Below are positions 1-8,945 of a DNA stretch of 64,000 nt, piece by piece. The position numbers and the translations under genes were made by a program. This DNA comes from Neptunomonas antarctica (GTDB taxonomy: Bacteria; Pseudomonadota; Gammaproteobacteria; Pseudomonadales; Balneatricaceae), in contig NZ_LJSI01000053.1 of the NCBI RefSeq assembly GCF_001305295.1, positions 868,001 to 932,000 on the forward strand, written 5' to 3'. The notes beneath the pieces are model-generated. The model made no database searches. It was not told the DNA's origin and saw nothing but the letters and a program-made list of their open reading frames with translations. Every line of letters begins with the position of its first letter. The first letter of the stretch is position 1.

Positions 1-452
1 TTATTTCTGCGCAGCATAAAACTTTGTTAAGTCGGCGTGAGTCAGCTTTAATATCTGAAAACGTTGGATTGCAGGCCAATGATGTTAAATTTCGTGTAAT
101 AGATCCTCCTTTTGTACCTCAGAGGCCAAATGAACCGAATAAAGTCTTGATGAATGCAGTGGTGTTTGTACTTGCTATTGGTGTTGGTTTAGGTAGTGCT
201 TTATTGTTGTCACTTTTTCGTCCTGTGATAACCACTCGGGATACTCTGGCTCAAATTACAGGGTTGCCTGTTCTGGGTAGTGTAATGTTAATCAGTTCTC
301 CTTTTGAGAAAAAGCGGGCGTTGATAAATAATCTTATGTTCTTTTCCTTATTTGGTTTCCTGGCTGTGGCCTATGTCGGCGTGTCTGTATTCCATGGGTT
401 GGAGTTCTTTATTACAGGCGTGGAAGACGTATTCAAGGCGGTATTTGTATGA
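1..452 (+). CDS. XrtA-system chain-length determinant (Wzz/GNVR type), C-terminal part
   Basis: The reading frame is already open at base 3, so the start lies before the window; only about 150 C-terminal residues are visible. They carry the end of the periplasmic helical region, the short proline-rich linker (VIDPPFVPQRPNEPNK) typical of Wzz/GNVR proteins just before the last membrane helix, and two hydrophobic stretches (from about VLMNAVVFVLAIG, and NNLMFFSLFGFLAVAY). Family knowledge: inner-membrane co-polymerases of this type set polysaccharide chain length and work with the tyrosine kinase encoded next. The stop codon overlaps the next start (ATGA), which suggests translational coupling. 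The family assignment is firm; the exact subfamily (exosortase-associated) rests on the neighbours. Confidence 0.85.
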   Translation, partial: ISAQHKTLLSRRESALISENVGLQANDVKFRVIDPPFVPQRPNEPNKVLMNAVVFVLAIGVGLGSALLLSLFRPVITTRDTLAQITGLPVLGSVMLISSPFEKKRALINNLMFFSLFGFLAVAYVGVSVFHGLEFFITGVEDVFKAVFV

Positions 453-1402
453 GCATTATAGAAAGAGCCGTAAAAAGACTTGATACGAAAAGTGATTCAG
501 AGAAAAACAATCAAAGCTTAATAAAAGATACTGTTTTTTCAGGCACTCAGTCGTCTGAAAAAGTGACACCAGATGAGGTTGTAGTATCTGAGGTAAAAGA
601 CAAAATACTAAAATCTCAGGAAGATGATTCTAGTATTGATAATATGGTTCATATTCCTTTTGCGCGTTTAAGTTCGCTGGGGATGGTAACGCCTAATGCG
701 CCAAGTGCGCCTATCGCTGAAGAGTTCCGTTCCATAAAGCGTCCACTATTACTTAATATTGAAGGGAAAGGCGCGGCGCAGGTCGATCATGCTAACCTCA
801 TTATGGTGGCTAGTGCGTTGTCAGGTGAAGGTAAGACATTTTCTGCTATTAACCTTGCTATGAGTATTGCCCTGGAGCAGGGAAAATCAGTTCTTTTTGT
901 GGACGCGGATGTCTCAAAAGCGGCTGCAGGTTCTTTGTTAGGTGTTCCCGATAAAGCGCCGGGTTTAATCGATCTTCTTGAAAATAAAGGGTTGGCTTTT
1001 CATGATGTCGTTTTAAAATGTAATATTCCAAACCTTAGGATTTTACCTGCTGGGAACTTACATCAGCGCTCTACCGAATTACTGGCCAGCGATAATATGC
1101 GAGCCTTAATGATTGAAATTTCTCAACGATATTCTGACAGGGTGATTATTTTTGATTCGCCACCTCTATTGCTGACAACGGAGTCAAGGGTGCTGTCCAA
1201 TTTTATGGGGCAGATTGTCTTTATAGTTGCAGCAGAACAGACTTCGCAAGAAGCGGTAGTCGAGGCCTTACAGTACTTGAATAGTGACAGTATTGTGGGG
1301 ATGGTCTTGAATAAAGTACAACGTCAGACTGTAGGGAAATATGGCTATGGCTATGGCTATGGTGGAAGGCAAAGCGAATCACAAAGCGTCACGCTTGAAT
1401 AA
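449..1402 (+). CDS. XrtA-associated tyrosine autokinase (CpsD/CapB-like)
   Basis: This cytoplasmic BY-kinase of 317 residues is expected to phosphorylate itself and control polymerisation together with the chain-length protein just upstream. Visible motifs are Walker A (SGEGKT, 125-130), Walker A' (VLFVDADV, 148-155), Walker B (VIIFDSPP, 232-239) and a C-terminal tyrosine cluster (Y298, Y300, Y302, Y304 in KYGYGYGYGG), the usual autophosphorylation site. The first 100 residues are a low-complexity charged linker, as is common in this family. The start overlaps the upstream stop by 4 bases. The Tyr/Gly repeat is encoded by near-perfect TATGGC repeats. Confidence 0.93.
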   Translation: MSIIERAVKRLDTKSDSEKNNQSLIKDTVFSGTQSSEKVTPDEVVVSEVKDKILKSQEDDSSIDNMVHIPFARLSSLGMVTPNAPSAPIAEEFRSIKRPLLLNIEGKGAAQVDHANLIMVASALSGEGKTFSAINLAMSIALEQGKSVLFVDADVSKAAAGSLLGVPDKAPGLIDLLENKGLAFHDVVLKCNIPNLRILPAGNLHQRSTELLASDNMRALMIEISQRYSDRVIIFDSPPLLLTTESRVLSNFMGQIVFIVAAEQTSQEAVVEALQYLNSDSIVGMVLNKVQRQTVGKYGYGYGYGGRQSESQSVTLE

Positions 1403-1413
1403 GGAATAGTTAT

Positions 1414-2835
1414 ATGTATCCAAGGAGTAAATCAGTAACGGCATGTCTCTTTCTTGGCCTCTTTGGTGCTGAAAATGTCTTGTCAGCGGATTGGCAGATA
1501 TCTAAATCTATTACCTTAGCAGAGGTTTTTACAGACAATGTTGATCTTGAACACGACAATAAAAACAGTGAATGGATTACAACGGTAACTCCGAATATTT
1601 CGGTGCAAGCGAATGGTGCAAGGGCGAATCTTAGTCTTACCGGTTCATTAGAGGCTAATACCGGCGGCGGTGGATCCAACTCAATTAACCCTCGCTTAGG
1701 TGCGAGTGCTGATGCAGAAGTTATTGAAGATTTTGTCTTTATTGATACGTCCGCGAACATTACTCAGAATACTGTTGATGCTTTTAGTCCCAGTGGAGTA
1801 GATAGTCTAAACAGTACTGAGAACACAACTAATACTTATAATTATAATATCAGCCCATATTTCACTCAGCGCTTTAAGGGCGCGGCTGAAGTGACCGGTC
1901 GCTATACCTATAACTATCAATTGAACAGCAGTGCAGATGTTGACGATAGTAGCAGTCAGGCGGTGATGTTGGGGGTTAATAGTGGGTCTGATTTCACCCA
2001 ATTTACTTGGGGTAGTACGGTTAATTACAAAGACTCTAATAGTGATACGACTGGTAGTGAGCTGTTATCCGCCGGTGCTAATTTCGGGTATAAACTTAAT
2101 CGAAGCTGGCAGCTGCAAAGTTCTCTTGGTTATGAATGGAATGAAATCGATACAAACATACGTGATAGTAGTAATGGCACCCAATGGAGTCTTGCTGCTG
2201 TATGGACGCCGACAACTAGAACATCATTAAGTATTGGTTATGGTGATCGTTTTTTCGGTAGTACGCCAACATTAGATTTTTCACATCGTAGTCGTAAAAG
2301 CGTGTTTACTGCGAGTTATTCCCGCGAGTTAACGGACTCAGCAACATTGCTGAGCCAGCAAGATGCATTTTCGACTACCGATGCGTTTGGTGAGCCTATA
2401 GATCCTATAACAGGTGACCCATTGCCTGTTTCAAATTCGACGATCAATGTTACCGATGGCGTTTTTGTTGATGAGCGGTTTGATTTGGCTTATACATTAA
2501 CGGGTAAACGTAGCACGTTCAGGGTGGGTGGAAGTCATTCAACACAACGTTTTGAAGATGGGCGTAGTGATGAAATTCTTCAAGAATATAATGTGGGCCT
2601 TACCCGACAACTTTCTCGTACCTTAGACGCTAATCTGGGTGTTACAGTGAGCCAACAAAGCCGAGAAAGTAGCGAAGATACGACAACAATAAACTATGAC
2701 TTAGGTGTGACACGTAAGGTGGGCGTTGATGGTAAGTTCAATTTATCTTACAGGCTAATTGATAGTAGTTCTGACGATATAACAAATGATTACCAGGAAA
2801 ACCGACTGCAATTTTCATATACGATGAGTTTATGA
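1414..2835 (+). CDS. PEP-CTERM locus outer-membrane beta-barrel protein
   Basis: This 473-residue protein has a signal peptide (hydrophobic CLFLGLFGAENVLSA, cleavage likely after LSA near residue 25). The rest is rich in alternating polar/aromatic strands, Ser, Thr, Asn and Gly, and has no cysteine-rich or catalytic motif. This matches the exosortase-locus outer-membrane protein family that always lies near the kinase and chain-length genes. Inferred role: outer-membrane channel or scaffold for polysaccharide export. It sits 11 bases after the kinase stop, in the same operon. In most XrtA loci the ATPase gene follows here; in this window that position is empty and ATPases lie 60 kb away. Confidence 0.85.
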   Translation: MYPRSKSVTACLFLGLFGAENVLSADWQISKSITLAEVFTDNVDLEHDNKNSEWITTVTPNISVQANGARANLSLTGSLEANTGGGGSNSINPRLGASADAEVIEDFVFIDTSANITQNTVDAFSPSGVDSLNSTENTTNTYNYNISPYFTQRFKGAAEVTGRYTYNYQLNSSADVDDSSSQAVMLGVNSGSDFTQFTWGSTVNYKDSNSDTTGSELLSAGANFGYKLNRSWQLQSSLGYEWNEIDTNIRDSSNGTQWSLAAVWTPTTRTSLSIGYGDRFFGSTPTLDFSHRSRKSVFTASYSRELTDSATLLSQQDAFSTTDAFGEPIDPITGDPLPVSNSTINVTDGVFVDERFDLAYTLTGKRSTFRVGGSHSTQRFEDGRSDEILQEYNVGLTRQLSRTLDANLGVTVSQQSRESSEDTTTINYDLGVTRKVGVDGKFNLSYRLIDSSSDDITNDYQENRLQFSYTMSL

Positions 2836-2987
2836 TGGCTTGGTAGTACCTTCGGTCGAGATTGATGTCCTGCAAGCAGGAAAGAAAAGAGCTAGGGTAC
2901 GTAGGGTAAAGGTAAGGCTCTAAAGTCATGTGAGTAATAAAATCCTATAATATTTTCTCAAGTAATCAGTAATGAAGAGTGTAATCT

Positions 2988-3872
2988 ATGCAGAAAACTT
3001 CGGGATCCATCGTTAATGCGATGACCGTAGATGTCGAAGATTATTTTCAAGTATCTGCATTTGAAAAACAGATATCGAGAAATGATTGGGCTTCACATTC
3101 CAGTAGAGTAGAAGAGAATACGGATCGGATCTTAGCTTTATTTGCTATTTATAATGTTAAAGCTACTTTTTTCACATTAGGTTGGCTGGCGGAACGTTAT
3201 CCTCAAATGGTGCAGCGTATCGTAGAGCAAGGCCATGAAATAGCAAGCCATGGTTGGGATCATCGGCGTGCGACCAGTCAGAGTAAAGATGAATTCAGGC
3301 AAGATATTGTACGTGCAAAAGCAATGCTGGAAGATGTGTCTGGGCAAGTAGTTAAAGGGTATCGAGCGCCCAGTTATTCTATATGTGAAGAAAATTTATG
3401 GGCACTGGACATTCTTGCTGACGAAGGGCATTTATATAGTTCGAGCATTGTACCCATTAAACATGATCACTATGGTATGCCAGGTGCTTCACGTTTTGCT
3501 TTTATGGCAGCCGATGGGCGACTATTAGAAATTCCTGTGACGACTATTCCTATCTTTAATCGCAATATTAATTGCGGCGGCGGTGGTTGGTTTCGTTTAT
3601 TTCCATACGCTTTTACTCGCTGGGCTTTGAATCAGGTGAATAATGATGAGGGCATGCCTTGTAATTTTTATTTTCACCCTTGGGAAATAGATCCGCAGCA
3701 GCCCAAAATTGCAGATATTTCATTCAAAACACGTTTTAGACATTATTTGAATCTAGATAAAATGCATGGTCGACTAGAAAACGTTTTACAGGATTTCAGA
3801 TGGGGGAGAATGGATGAGATTTTTCTTGATGAATCTGAATCACGGACAGTTTTGACGAGTTTTAGAAAGTAA
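2988..3872 (+). CDS. XrtA-system polysaccharide deacetylase (NodB type)
   Basis: A 294-residue carbohydrate-esterase family 4 protein. Motif 1 is DVED (D15, D18), the metal-binding histidines are in SHGWDH (H88, H92), motif 3 is RAPS (126-129), and a later FHPWEID (229-235) is characteristic of the exosortase-associated subfamily. It should remove N-acetyl groups from the polymer or an intermediate. No signal peptide is visible, so a cytoplasmic or membrane-face reaction is likely. The ATG at 2988 is used; an internal ATG at residue 12 (MTVDVEDYF) is possible because the conserved domain starts there. It is separated from the upstream gene by 152 bases. Confidence 0.92.
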   Translation: MQKTSGSIVNAMTVDVEDYFQVSAFEKQISRNDWASHSSRVEENTDRILALFAIYNVKATFFTLGWLAERYPQMVQRIVEQGHEIASHGWDHRRATSQSKDEFRQDIVRAKAMLEDVSGQVVKGYRAPSYSICEENLWALDILADEGHLYSSSIVPIKHDHYGMPGASRFAFMAADGRLLEIPVTTIPIFNRNINCGGGGWFRLFPYAFTRWALNQVNNDEGMPCNFYFHPWEIDPQQPKIADISFKTRFRHYLNLDKMHGRLENVLQDFRWGRMDEIFLDESESRTVLTSFRK

Positions 3873-3961
3873 TTAATTGTCATTAAACTGCTTTAAAGTA
3901 GCAACCATGTAAGCAATTTTTAATTAATAGACCCAAAAGTAAACACTGTAATGGAGTACTT

Positions 3962-4990
3962 ATGAATATCAATATCTTCGTCCTAAAGAATCTAGATTCA
4001 TTAAAATGGGATGCCTATGTTGATAGTAGTAATCAGTCAACTTTTTTTCATCGGGCGGGTTGGAAAGAAGTACTTGAAAAAGCGTTTGGACATAAAGCGC
4101 ACTTTCTTTATGCAGAAAGAAACGGTCAAATAACAGGTATTCTTCCATTAGCTCAGGTGAAAAGTTTGCTGTTTGGCAATAACTTAGTATCTCTGCCTTT
4201 TTGTGTTTACGGTGGAATTGTTGCAGATGATGAAGAGACCGCTGATCTGTTACGAAAAGCAGCGTGTGAACTTGCTACCGAGCTGGGTGTAGATACGCTG
4301 GAGTTACGCAATACGGAAGCATCAGGACAGGAGTGGCCTGTAAAGTCTCTTTACTATACGTTTCGAAGAGATATCTCTGAAGATAATGACGTTAATATGT
4401 CCGCTATCCCGAGAAAGCGTAGGGCAATGATTCGCGGTGGAATTAAAGCGGGCTTACAGAGTGAAGTCGATGATGGCTGGAAGCGCCTTTATAACGCCTA
4501 TGCAGAAAGTGTCCGTAATCTGGGGACACCAGTTTTCCCCGCTAAATTTTTCAAAGTTTTAAGAGAAGTATTCAAAGAAGATTGTCGAGTCCTGATGATC
4601 ACACATGAGGAACAAGATGTTGCCGGTGTGATGAGTTTTTATTTTAAAGATCAGGTGCTGCCCTACTATGCAGGGAGTTATGACTCAGCTAAAACACATA
4701 AAGCCCATGATTTCATGTATTGGGAGTTGATGAGACATTCTTGTGATGAAGGGATTAAACTTTTTGATTTTGGCCGAAGTAAAGAAGGTACAGGACCTTT
4801 TTCTTTTAAAAAGGGGTGGGGGTTTGAACCCAAAGCGTTACATTATGAATACTTTCTGGTTAAAGCGGATAAAATACCTGAAATAAATCCGTCTAATCCA
4901 AAATACAAAATATTTATCGATGTATGGAAAAAGCTGCCTTTACCGATTGCCAATAGACTGGGACCTTTGCTATCCAGGAATTTAGGCTAA
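3962..4990 (+). CDS. FemAB-family XrtA/PEP-CTERM-associated protein
   Basis: A 342-residue protein with the double GNAT fold of the FemAB / Acetyltransf_6 group. The C-terminal half shows AGVMSFYFKDQVLPYYAGS, the pattern typical of this family, followed by LFDFGRSKEGTGPFSFKKGWG. Relatives transfer amino acids or acyl groups to cell-wall or polysaccharide precursors; the substrate here is unknown. GGAG at 3953-3956 gives a well-spaced ribosome site. Its last base overlaps the next start (TAATG). This position in the operon, before the first glycosyltransferase and exosortase, is the standard one. Confidence 0.9.
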   Translation: MNINIFVLKNLDSLKWDAYVDSSNQSTFFHRAGWKEVLEKAFGHKAHFLYAERNGQITGILPLAQVKSLLFGNNLVSLPFCVYGGIVADDEETADLLRKAACELATELGVDTLELRNTEASGQEWPVKSLYYTFRRDISEDNDVNMSAIPRKRRAMIRGGIKAGLQSEVDDGWKRLYNAYAESVRNLGTPVFPAKFFKVLREVFKEDCRVLMITHEEQDVAGVMSFYFKDQVLPYYAGSYDSAKTHKAHDFMYWELMRHSCDEGIKLFDFGRSKEGTGPFSFKKGWGFEPKALHYEYFLVKADKIPEINPSNPKYKIFIDVWKKLPLPIANRLGPLLSRNLG

Positions 4991-6207
4991 TGAAACCCAA
5001 TCTGTTATTTCTTTGCCACCGTATTCCTTATCCTCCTAATAAAGGAGATAAAATACGTGTTTATCATTTATTGAAGTATCTCGCAGATCATTACACGATT
5101 TATTTGGGAACATTTATTGATGATCCTAGTGATTGGAAGTATGTGGGGAATGTAGAAGCATTCTGTGCAAAAAGTTGTTTTATAAAACTCGATCCGCTAT
5201 CAGCAAAAATAAAATGTATAAAAGGATTTTTTACGGGTAAGCCTCTTACACTGCCGTATTACGAAAATCATGAGCTTCAGCAATGGATTAATTCCGTAGT
5301 ACGCGAGCATCATATTGATAAAGTTCTCGCGGTTTCTGCTGTTATGGCGCAGTTTTTGACGGACCCCTCTCTCGGTCTTAATACAAAAATTATTGATATA
5401 GTCGACATAGATTCGGATAAGTGGCAACAGTATTCAGACATGAAAATGTGGCCATTGAGTTGGGTTTATCGCCGGGAAGCAAGAACATTGCTGAGCTACG
5501 AAAAACAGGTCGCTGATTTTTTTGATATCAGTTTTTTCGTCTCTTCTGCTGAGGCGGAATTATTTAAGAAAAAAGCACTGGGTTTAGAACATAAAATCAC
5601 TTTTTATAATAATGGTGTTGACAGTGAGTATTTCACACTATTAAACATATGTTCATCACCGTACCCAAAAAATATTTTACCTATTGTTTTTACCGGCGCA
5701 ATGGATTATTGGCCAAATATAGATGCGGTCAATTGGTTTGCTAAAAAAGTAATGCCTGAGTTAAAGAAAATTCTTCCTGATATTTGTTTTTATATTGTAG
5801 GTAGTAATCCCAGTGAACAGGTTCGTCAATTACAGAAAACAGGTGAAGTTGATGTCATTGGCCGGGTCGAAGATATAAGGCCCTATATTCATCATGCTAT
5901 GGCATCTGTCGCTCCGATGAGAATAGCACGGGGCATTCAGAATAAAGTGCTTGAAGCGATGGCAATGGAAAAAACTGTTGTAGTTTCCACGATGGGCCTT
6001 GAAGGTATTAATGCGGAATCCGGAACAGAGATTATCTTGGCCGATTCTGTAGAAGAATATGTAAAAGAAATAAATGCTATTGTGCAGGGCAAGTACCAAT
6101 CAATGGGATCAACAGCCCGTAAACGTGTGCAAGCTGATTTTAACTGGAGCGAAACTCTCCCTATCGTAAAAACACTACTTGAGAAAGATTTCGGGGGGAA
6201 TGTTTAA
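4990..6207 (+). CDS. Family 4 glycosyltransferase, XrtA 'stp1' type
   Basis: A 405-residue GT-B glycosyltransferase. The N-terminus (LFLCHRIPYPPNKGDKIR) is the signature of the PEP-CTERM/XrtA glycosyltransferase that always directly precedes exosortase A. The nucleotide-sugar site is in the C-terminal half (GIQNKVLEAMAMEK near residue 315). It should add one sugar to the lipid-linked repeat at the cytoplasmic membrane face. It overlaps both neighbours by 1 base (TAATG), so it is translationally coupled to FemAB and xrtA. Confidence 0.93.
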   Translation: MKPNLLFLCHRIPYPPNKGDKIRVYHLLKYLADHYTIYLGTFIDDPSDWKYVGNVEAFCAKSCFIKLDPLSAKIKCIKGFFTGKPLTLPYYENHELQQWINSVVREHHIDKVLAVSAVMAQFLTDPSLGLNTKIIDIVDIDSDKWQQYSDMKMWPLSWVYRREARTLLSYEKQVADFFDISFFVSSAEAELFKKKALGLEHKITFYNNGVDSEYFTLLNICSSPYPKNILPIVFTGAMDYWPNIDAVNWFAKKVMPELKKILPDICFYIVGSNPSEQVRQLQKTGEVDVIGRVEDIRPYIHHAMASVAPMRIARGIQNKVLEAMAMEKTVVVSTMGLEGINAESGTEIILADSVEEYVKEINAIVQGKYQSMGSTARKRVQADFNWSETLPIVKTLLEKDFGGNV

Positions 6208-7769
6208 TGACATTGTTAGCTAAGGATCAAGCTATTTCAGCAGAGTACAATCCATGGAAGTATTACCTGCCTCTGGTTATCGTTTATTTATTAGTATTTT
6301 CAGCTCTTTTTTATGAAACCGTGTGGTCTATGGTCTCCATCTGGATACGATCTGAGACATTTGCACATGCCTTTTTAATACTTCCTCTATCAATATGGTT
6401 GGTGTGGGAGAAGCGCGCATACTTGAGATATGAACAACCTGAATTCTCCTGGTTGGGAATGGTGGCACTGTTTGGAGCTGGTTTTCTATGGCTATTTGGC
6501 TACTTGGTGGACGCCTTAGTTGTACAGCAATTTACATGGGTGGCTGCGTTTATTGCGGGTATTTGGGCTATTCTAGGTAATCGAATTGCATGGTTAATCG
6601 CATTTCCTCTGGCCTTTTTGTTTTTTCTTGTGCCTGCTGGTGAAGACCTTGTACCGGCGATGATGGAATTTACGGCTGACTTTACAGTAGCCTTGGTTAG
6701 ACTAACCGGCATTCCGGTCTACAGAGAAGGTTTGTTTTTTACACTGCCCTCTGGAAACTGGTCGGTTGTAGAAGCCTGCAGTGGCATAAGGTATTTAATC
6801 GCATCTGTGACGTTAGGCTGTTTGTATGCATATCTGACTTATAGCAGCATGAAAAAACGCCTGATTTTCATTGTAATTTCTATTATTGTCCCCGTTATTG
6901 CTAATGGTTTTAGAGCATACATTATCGTTATGTTAGGCCATATGAGTGATATGACGATAGCGACAGGGGTTGATCACTTAATTTACGGTTGGTTGTTTTT
7001 TGGACTGGTTATTTTTCTGCTAATCACTATAGGCTCCTGGTTTCGTGATCCTGAAGTCGCTGAAAAACCACCCGTTAAACACATTATCAATATACCTGAA
7101 AACCACCATGGTTTTCGTCAGGCTCTGCCTTCAACATTGGCGGCGCTAGCACTTATCGCTATTTGGCCGGTTTTTGCTTACGCAATACAAAATAAAGCAA
7201 CGCTGCTACCGGCGACTCAGATGTCCGCTATTACAGATGTAAAAAACTGGAAAACAGTAGAGCAGAGTCACTGGGATTGGCAGCCTGTTAGTCCTGGATC
7301 GGAGGAACTCAGTCAATATTTTGAGCAGCAGAATGTTCGAGTGGGAATGTATTTGCAGTACTATTTTACTCAGCATCAGGGTGCTGAGCTTATTAATTCG
7401 CAAAATTTAATCGTAGACCCTACGCTTAAAGCGTGGCGTGTAGCGGGGCAAAAGCCTGTTAGTATTTCCCTTGGTTCTCATAGGGTTGATGTTGATCAAA
7501 CCCTGCTAAAAGGCCCGAATAGTACATTGTTAATATGGTCATGGTATCGGGTAGGTGATTATTATACGTCGAACAAATACATTGCCAAATTAATGGAAGG
7601 GTTGGCGCGTTTAACATTTGATCGCCAGGATGCCGGAAAAATCACAGTGGCCATTCAGCTTGATAAAGAAGGCCAAGAAGCCGAACGTGCTACCCTTCTA
7701 CAAAGTTTCCTAACAGGTATTCTACCGGAAATTGAGAATACGGTTGATCATGTGGCGGGTGTTAAGTGA
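6207..7769 (+). CDS. xrtA: Exosortase A fused to EpsI domain
   Basis: A 520-residue inner-membrane cysteine transpeptidase. The N-terminal ~280 residues contain about eight membrane helices and the three conserved exosortase residues: C191 (EACSG), R236 (NGFRA) and H257 (VDHLIYGW). The C-terminal ~210 residues form the soluble EpsI (DUF3485) domain; the fusion is normal for type A exosortases. Family knowledge: it cuts the PEP-CTERM signal of exported proteins and probably joins them to a membrane or polysaccharide acceptor. The only substrate with a clear PEP-CTERM in this window is at 48320. It overlaps the genes on both sides, so it is central to the operon. Confidence 0.96.
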   Translation: MTLLAKDQAISAEYNPWKYYLPLVIVYLLVFSALFYETVWSMVSIWIRSETFAHAFLILPLSIWLVWEKRAYLRYEQPEFSWLGMVALFGAGFLWLFGYLVDALVVQQFTWVAAFIAGIWAILGNRIAWLIAFPLAFLFFLVPAGEDLVPAMMEFTADFTVALVRLTGIPVYREGLFFTLPSGNWSVVEACSGIRYLIASVTLGCLYAYLTYSSMKKRLIFIVISIIVPVIANGFRAYIIVMLGHMSDMTIATGVDHLIYGWLFFGLVIFLLITIGSWFRDPEVAEKPPVKHIINIPENHHGFRQALPSTLAALALIAIWPVFAYAIQNKATLLPATQMSAITDVKNWKTVEQSHWDWQPVSPGSEELSQYFEQQNVRVGMYLQYYFTQHQGAELINSQNLIVDPTLKAWRVAGQKPVSISLGSHRVDVDQTLLKGPNSTLLIWSWYRVGDYYTSNKYIAKLMEGLARLTFDRQDAGKITVAIQLDKEGQEAERATLLQSFLTGILPEIENTVDHVAGVK

Positions 7770-8917
7770 AGCGTAAGCGGCAAGAACCACCGCTTATCAT
7801 GCATATTATTTATGCATTAGGGACCGGTGGTCTGGAAAATGGGTTAGTTAATATCATTAATCGTATGCCGGCTGATAAATACAGGCATGCGATCATTTGC
7901 CTGACTCATGCCACTTCTTTTGCAGACCGTATAACGGCATCTGATGTCACGGTTATCGAGCTGAATAAAAAACCAGGTAATGATTTTAAGGTTCATTGGC
8001 AGTTATTAAAAATTCTCTGGCAATTTAAACCTGCGATTGTTCATACGCGTAACCTTGCCGCACTAGAGATGCAGTTACTGACGTTGTTAATCCCGGGTAC
8101 GAAGCGAGTACATGGTGAACATGGCAGGGATATGTATGATTTGTATGGTGAAAATAAGAAATATAATCGCTTACGTAAAATATTGAGCTATTTCATTCAT
8201 CGCTATATCGCCGTCAGTCAAGATCTGGAAACCTGGCTAATTAATACCGTTAAAGTTCCAAAGAAAAAAGTGAGACAATTGTATAACGGTGTTGATTTAG
8301 AACGTTTTCATCAGGTACCTATGGACCTGAAGCGAGCGGTATTACCACCGGGTTTTGTCCGGGAAGATAGTATTATTATTGGCACGGTTGGCAGAATTGC
8401 TGCGGTTAAAGATCAACTGTCTCTGATTAATGCATTTGATATATTGCTTAAAAATCCTACAGTCGATTCCGATCGGCTGCGTCTGATTATCGTCGGTGAT
8501 GGCCCTCTTTATATTGAGCTGAAAGCGAGGGTCTGTACACTGGGTTTGGAAGACAAGGTATGGATGCCTGGAGATAGAAAAGATATACCGGCATTGCTCC
8601 GTTCAATGGATGTGTTTGTTTTACCTTCGTTAGGAGAAGGGATTTCTAATACAATTCTGGAAGCGATGGCCACTGCTCTTCCTGTAGTAGCCACTGATGT
8701 TGGCGGAAATTCAGAACTTATCGATCAGCATTCTACCGGTGTGTTAGTACCCGTTAGTGATGCTGAATTGTTAGCTGACGCATTAAATGATTTAGTGAAT
8801 AACCCAGACAGGTTGCGCACTATGGGCAACGCGGGATTCGAAAAAGTATGCCAGCAGTTTCATTGGGATATAACGGTAGCGAATTATCTGCAGGTTTATG
8901 ATGAGTTGCTTACATAG
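7766..8917 (+). CDS. Family 4 glycosyltransferase, XrtA 'stp2' type
   Basis: A 383-residue GT-B enzyme. The N-terminus IIYALGTGGLENGLVNII and the C-terminal EGISNTILEAMATALPVVA place it in the second conserved XrtA glycosyltransferase family, normally directly downstream of exosortase A as here. The start is GTG at 7766, overlapping the xrtA stop by 4 bases (GTGA). It should act on the cytoplasmic, lipid-linked oligosaccharide. Acceptor and donor cannot be deduced from the sequence. Confidence 0.92.
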   Translation: MKRKRQEPPLIMHIIYALGTGGLENGLVNIINRMPADKYRHAIICLTHATSFADRITASDVTVIELNKKPGNDFKVHWQLLKILWQFKPAIVHTRNLAALEMQLLTLLIPGTKRVHGEHGRDMYDLYGENKKYNRLRKILSYFIHRYIAVSQDLETWLINTVKVPKKKVRQLYNGVDLERFHQVPMDLKRAVLPPGFVREDSIIIGTVGRIAAVKDQLSLINAFDILLKNPTVDSDRLRLIIVGDGPLYIELKARVCTLGLEDKVWMPGDRKDIPALLRSMDVFVLPSLGEGISNTILEAMATALPVVATDVGGNSELIDQHSTGVLVPVSDAELLADALNDLVNNPDRLRTMGNAGFEKVCQQFHWDITVANYLQVYDELLT

Positions 8918-8945
8918 ATTTTTTATAAAAGGATAGTAGAAATCG

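Noticed and set aside
1410-1760. 116-codon minus-strand frame
   Set aside because: It is antisense to the beta-barrel gene at 1414, whose signal peptide and operon position are clear.
2871-2882. Short CCTGC-AA-GCAGG hairpin after the outer-membrane protein gene
   Set aside because: The loop of two bases and absence of a T-run make a terminator unlikely; the downstream genes follow in the same direction.
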